Source of the DNA: a virus
Strand: one strand, 5' to 3'
Virus record (IMG/VR): IMGVR_UViG_3300036766_000225
Location: 1 to 38,955 of that record
DNA length: 38,955 nucleotides
Under the pieces are notes generated by a model. That model saw only the letters and a program-made list of their open reading frames with translations, was not told where the DNA came from and searched no databases. This document shows, one piece after another, positions 36,227 through 38,955 of the stretch. Position 1 is the first letter of the stretch, and every line of letters starts with the position of its first letter. A program made the position numbers and the translations under genes.

Positions 36227-38235
36227 TCGTCTTCGACCACTAAGTTACCCACTAACGATAACACGGTCGCGGGCAAGGGTAAGTCCGCCTCGATAGTGAC
36301 TTGCGCTTCCTCATCCCAGCCCGCGAGCTGGACCTCGCGCAAGCCGGTGAATGGTTGCAAGGGGGCCCCCATGATATCGGCGGCCGTGCGCATCGCGGTG
36401 CGTTCGCCATTGATGAGCAAGCCGATAGTGCGATAGAGCCGCGCCTTGAAACGACCCCACGACTTGAACTTGCCCTGCGTGCTGCCGTCCTGTGCGCCGA
36501 CGATACCGGGAAGGGTGACTAGACGAGACGTGTAGGCCAAGCCTACAGCGGCTTTAGTCACGGCCAGGGTGAGGGTGATCGCGCCGCCCGAGACGGTTCT
36601 ATCAGGCTGCACGGCCCCATTACCCAATACCGCAACGGTTTGGCCTTCCAGGTGCGTCAATCCGCTTAACGTGAGGGTACTAGCCCCGTCGTAGACGAGC
36701 CCGCTATCGACGAAGAAAGCGTCTTCAATATCGTCCACTAAATCGAACGGTGGCGAGAAATATTCGACATAACGCTTGGTGGAACTGTTGATCGTCCGTT
36801 TCACGCTCACCCACGTCTGCGTGTAGCCCTCGGTGCCGTTGGCCGCTGTCACCGGAATGCACGCCACGGACTCGACAATGGCGTCCCCGGTGCCGAACGC
36901 GCCGCCTAGGACATGCCGTCCCCAAGCGACTATCTCCTGCTCTCGATCGTAGGTCAGGGCGAGCAATATCCCGTCCGCGCGCGTTTCCCAGACAATGGAG
37001 TCCGGTTCTTTGGCATAGGCGAATTGCGTGACGCCCGGCGACGTAATGTGTTCGGCGAGCAAGGACACATCTGGAGCGCGGTAGGCGTCGTCTTTGAACT
37101 CGAAGGACAGTTCTCTAATCTTGCGCTTAGAACGCGACAGGAACAGCACCACATTGCCGGCGACAATCGGCATCAGGTACGCGCTGCCGTGTTCGGTCTG
37201 CGGCGTGATGCGGACATTCGTCGGAGTCAACGGTTCGGACGGACTGCCGGCCGTGAATTCAGCGTTAGCCGTGCCGACAAAGAGAATATCTTTCGCGCGC
37301 AACCACTGAATGGCATTCATGGTCTGACTGCTGATCGTATAGTTCACCGCGTCGGTATCGCCCACCCCCGGCGTCATGTCTTCGTAATCCGCGACCGCCG
37401 AGCCCCACAGCGTTTGCGGCTGGAATAATGAACCCCCGAAGTACAAGCGTTGCTCAAAGAATGAGACGGCGCGCGGGAAGCCTCGATAGGTGGACCATGC
37501 GCCCTCACGCCAAGTCGTCACCGCAGTGGTGTTGCCGAATGTCACTAACACCGTGGCATTGACGAGCGTCGATGAGGTAAAGCCGGTAATGACAGCCACG
37601 CCCCGAGTGCCGCCATGCGTGATACTGATCAGCCCACCAGGTTCAGTGCCGGTCGGCCCCATCGTGGTGACGAAGTACGCGACCGAGGCGGTAATTGTGA
37701 TCGCCCCCGTCGTCGCACTCGGGGCCATCGTCGTGGCCGTGGCGTTATCCGGGAGGTACGGTCCGTCCGTGAACACCACTTCGGTAATCGTCCAGGACGT
37801 GTGCGCAGTACGTGAGAGTTTGCGCGGCCAGTGAGAGCGATGCGCGAAGTACATCAAGTCCGCCGTCTGCGCGAACTGCAACTCGAACAGCACCGCTTCG
37901 GCAAACTCGGTCGTTAGTTCGTAGGGAACGCCAGGGGCGGTTTCTATCTGTCCGTTGTCGCGATAGAACCGAATAACGAGGTTACCGAATTCCAGGATGT
38001 AGGCTTGTTCAACACTATACTCGAAGGGGAGTAGACGGCCTTTGACGGCCGAGCTTTTTTCTTCTGAGACGAACACGCTGCCAGTGCGGCGGTCAGCGCC
38101 GCCGTGCGGCATGATTAGAAAATTCTCTAGTTCTGAAACTCCCGAGCCGTAGCGCGCAATATCCTCGCGGCCAAGCAAACGGGGCGATAGTTCCCCGGCT
38201 GTAAAATTAGTCTGGCAAGGAGCAACACGCGCCAC
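36223..38235 (-). CDS. Tail tube / stabilisation-like protein (tail tubular protein B type)
   Basis: The protein has 670 residues, from GTG 38235. The first 70 residues (Phe-Thr-Ala-Gly-Glu-Leu-Ser-Pro-Arg-Leu-Leu-Gly-Arg, Tyr-Gly-Ser-Gly, Glu-Asn-Phe-Leu-Ile-Met-Pro-His-Gly-Gly, Arg-Arg-Thr-Gly) are a strong signature of podovirus tail tube/stabilisation proteins. It continues with beta-rich domains including Arg-Val-Ala-x-Phe-Glu-Gln-Arg-Leu-type (Ser-Phe-Phe-Glu-Gln-Arg-Leu-Tyr-Phe-Gly-Gly, about 257-267). It closes the tail below the adaptor and holds DNA in. It is the best recognised protein of the tail region. Confidence 0.88.
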   Translation of the reverse strand: MARVAPCQTNFTAGELSPRLLGREDIARYGSGVSELENFLIMPHGGADRRTGSVFVSEEKSSAVKGRLLPFEYSVEQAYILEFGNLVIRFYRDNGQIETAPGVPYELTTEFAEAVLFELQFAQTADLMYFAHRSHWPRKLSRTAHTSWTITEVVFTDGPYLPDNATATTMAPSATTGAITITASVAYFVTTMGPTGTEPGGLISITHGGTRGVAVITGFTSSTLVNATVLVTFGNTTAVTTWREGAWSTYRGFPRAVSFFEQRLYFGGSLFQPQTLWGSAVADYEDMTPGVGDTDAVNYTISSQTMNAIQWLRAKDILFVGTANAEFTAGSPSEPLTPTNVRITPQTEHGSAYLMPIVAGNVVLFLSRSKRKIRELSFEFKDDAYRAPDVSLLAEHITSPGVTQFAYAKEPDSIVWETRADGILLALTYDREQEIVAWGRHVLGGAFGTGDAIVESVACIPVTAANGTEGYTQTWVSVKRTINSSTKRYVEYFSPPFDLVDDIEDAFFVDSGLVYDGASTLTLSGLTHLEGQTVAVLGNGAVQPDRTVSGGAITLTLAVTKAAVGLAYTSRLVTLPGIVGAQDGSTQGKFKSWGRFKARLYRTIGLLINGERTAMRTAADIMGAPLQPFTGLREVQLAGWDEEAQVTIEADLPLPATVLSLVGNLVVEDE

Positions 38236-38237
38236 GT

Positions 38238-38654
38238 CTAATCAATCACGACACCGAAGACGAAGATGTCAGCGGTACACGCCCCGGTGCTGCCGGTGGT
38301 AAGCGCGAAGTACAGCGGATTAGCTGACAACCCTACTGCAAGCGCTGCAATAGTTGCCGCTATAAATCCTAACGTACCAGTCACCGCAGTCCACACTTGC
38401 GCAGCGGCGACCATTGCAGTGCCGGCTTTGCTCGCCGCAGTGTAGATGCCTCCTGCACATGCCACGGTGACGCCGCCAGTCTTGCGCACACCGAATACAC
38501 GAGTCGGGATGTAGTTTGTGCCTTGGAAGACTTTCGTCAACGCTTGATCAGTAGTAATTGCCATATTGAGGCCGCGACCCACGAATAAAAGTTGCTCAAC
38601 TTGTGGCGCTGGGACAGCATACGGAGTAGGTAAAGACTTGCGAGCGATGAGCAT
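38238..38654 (-). CDS. Hypothetical virion-region protein
   Basis: The protein has 138 residues, starting at ATG 38654, three bases after the stop of the joint-crossing gene. A start at 38564 (108 residues) is an alternative. The middle is Ala/Gly/Thr-rich with a hydrophobic stretch (about 85-110). It ends with Cys-Thr-Ala-Asp-Ile-Phe-Val-Phe-Gly-Val-Val-Ile-Asp. It has no signal peptide. It lies between the secreted protein and the tail tube gene. The function is unknown. Confidence 0.65.
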   Translation of the reverse strand: MLIARKSLPTPYAVPAPQVEQLLFVGRGLNMAITTDQALTKVFQGTNYIPTRVFGVRKTGGVTVACAGGIYTAASKAGTAMVAAAQVWTAVTGTLGFIAATIAALAVGLSANPLYFALTTGSTGACTADIFVFGVVID

Positions 38655-38657
38655 GGC

Positions 38658-38955
38658 TTAGCGTCCGATAAAAGGGGTATCAGTGCGGCATTCGTAAGCG
38701 CCAATTGGAGGTGGGTACTTAAACGGAATGCCAGCATAATCAAGCAGACCAGCAGACACCCAAACTCCTGCACGACATAACGGGCTCTCTGGTTGAGGGA
38801 TAAACCCCTCGGCCGTGGTCGGGGTTAGGCCGCCGGAGATAGTTGGACAGGCAACAGCAGAACCATAATCATCAATAGTGACAGTCTGGGACGCGGGCGA
38901 TGGCCAATTCGTAACTGTGGTCCCGCGCTTGATGTAATAGACATTACCTGCCCCA
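38658..38955 (-). CDS. Secreted/periplasmic hypothetical protein, C-terminal part (continues at base 300)
   Basis: This is the remainder of the gene that begins with GTG at 300. The part 38658-38828 is unique and gives the last 56 residues before TAA. The part 38829-38955 is the second copy of the terminal repeat and repeats codons already counted at 1-127. The tail of the protein has Pro-rich stretches and cysteines. The full protein is 156 residues. Confidence 0.7.
   Translation of the reverse strand, partial: GAGNVYYIKRGTTVTNWPSPASQTVTIDDYGSAVACPTISGGLTPTTAEGFIPQPESPLCRAGVWVSAGLLDYAGIPFKYPPPIGAYECRTDTPFIGR
38829..38955. repeat. Direct terminal repeat, right copy (contig overlap)
   Basis: Identical to bases 1-127. 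Removing one copy gives a 38828-bp circle with an intact reading frame across the joint. Confidence 0.95.

Overview
The window is the complete genome of a tailed, short-tailed (podovirus-type) bacteriophage. Bases 1-127 are repeated exactly at 38829-38955, so the unique sequence is 38828 bp and the contig closes on itself. One gene runs through the joint. Evidence for a podovirus: a T7-type head-tail connector (portal), a tail tubular protein A-like adaptor, a 670-aa tail tube/stabilisation-like protein, large internal virion (ejection) proteins and a fibre with a T7-like N-terminus. There is no tape measure, tail sheath or major tail tube gene. A small Bbp19-like gene between portal and scaffold recalls the Bordetella BPP-1 / Burkholderia BcepC6B type of phage, but no reverse transcriptase or template repeat is visible. 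The host is probably a Gram-negative bacterium, because the lysis cassette has a two-gene spanin. I see no integrase, DNA polymerase, primase, phage RNA polymerase or tRNA.

Layout: the circle holds only two blocks of genes. They diverge from a control region at about 14900-15001 and converge at about 21647-21680. The leftward (minus) block begins with three small DNA-binding proteins (P22-Cro-like, HTH_39-like, Cro/C1-like). It continues with a helicase-methyltransferase fusion, small genes, an HNH endonuclease, a small HTH protein, a replication-initiator-like protein carrying a candidate origin inside its gene, a zinc-finger protein and a VRR-NUC-type nuclease. Next come terminase small and large subunits, portal, Bbp19-like protein, scaffold, major capsid, a putative decoration protein and the adaptor. 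It then crosses the joint into the tail tube-like protein, the internal virion proteins (one with an ADP-ribosyltransferase-like domain), a beta-helix protein, a repeat protein, a 1027-aa ejection-type protein, the tail fibre and its assembly protein. It ends with the lysis cassette (M15 peptidase, holin, Rz/Rz1-like spanins).

The rightward (plus) block, 15.0-21.65 kb, holds an RNA/DNA ligase-like protein, a PD-(D/E)XK exonuclease, a coiled-coil protein, a Bet/RecT annealase and SSB, together a recombination module. After that lies a 363-bp stretch without a gene that can form many perfect stems (candidate structured RNA), then a chain of small unknown genes.

Most genes overlap by ATGA, GTGA or TAATG, so both blocks are likely long, translationally coupled operons. 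Several genes shorter than 60 codons fit into this chain and are listed. The features most worth a second look are the structured non-coding region, the ADP-ribosyltransferase-like virion protein, the helicase-methyltransferase fusion, the repeat cluster in the initiator gene and the hairpin that buries the ribosome binding site of the capsid gene.
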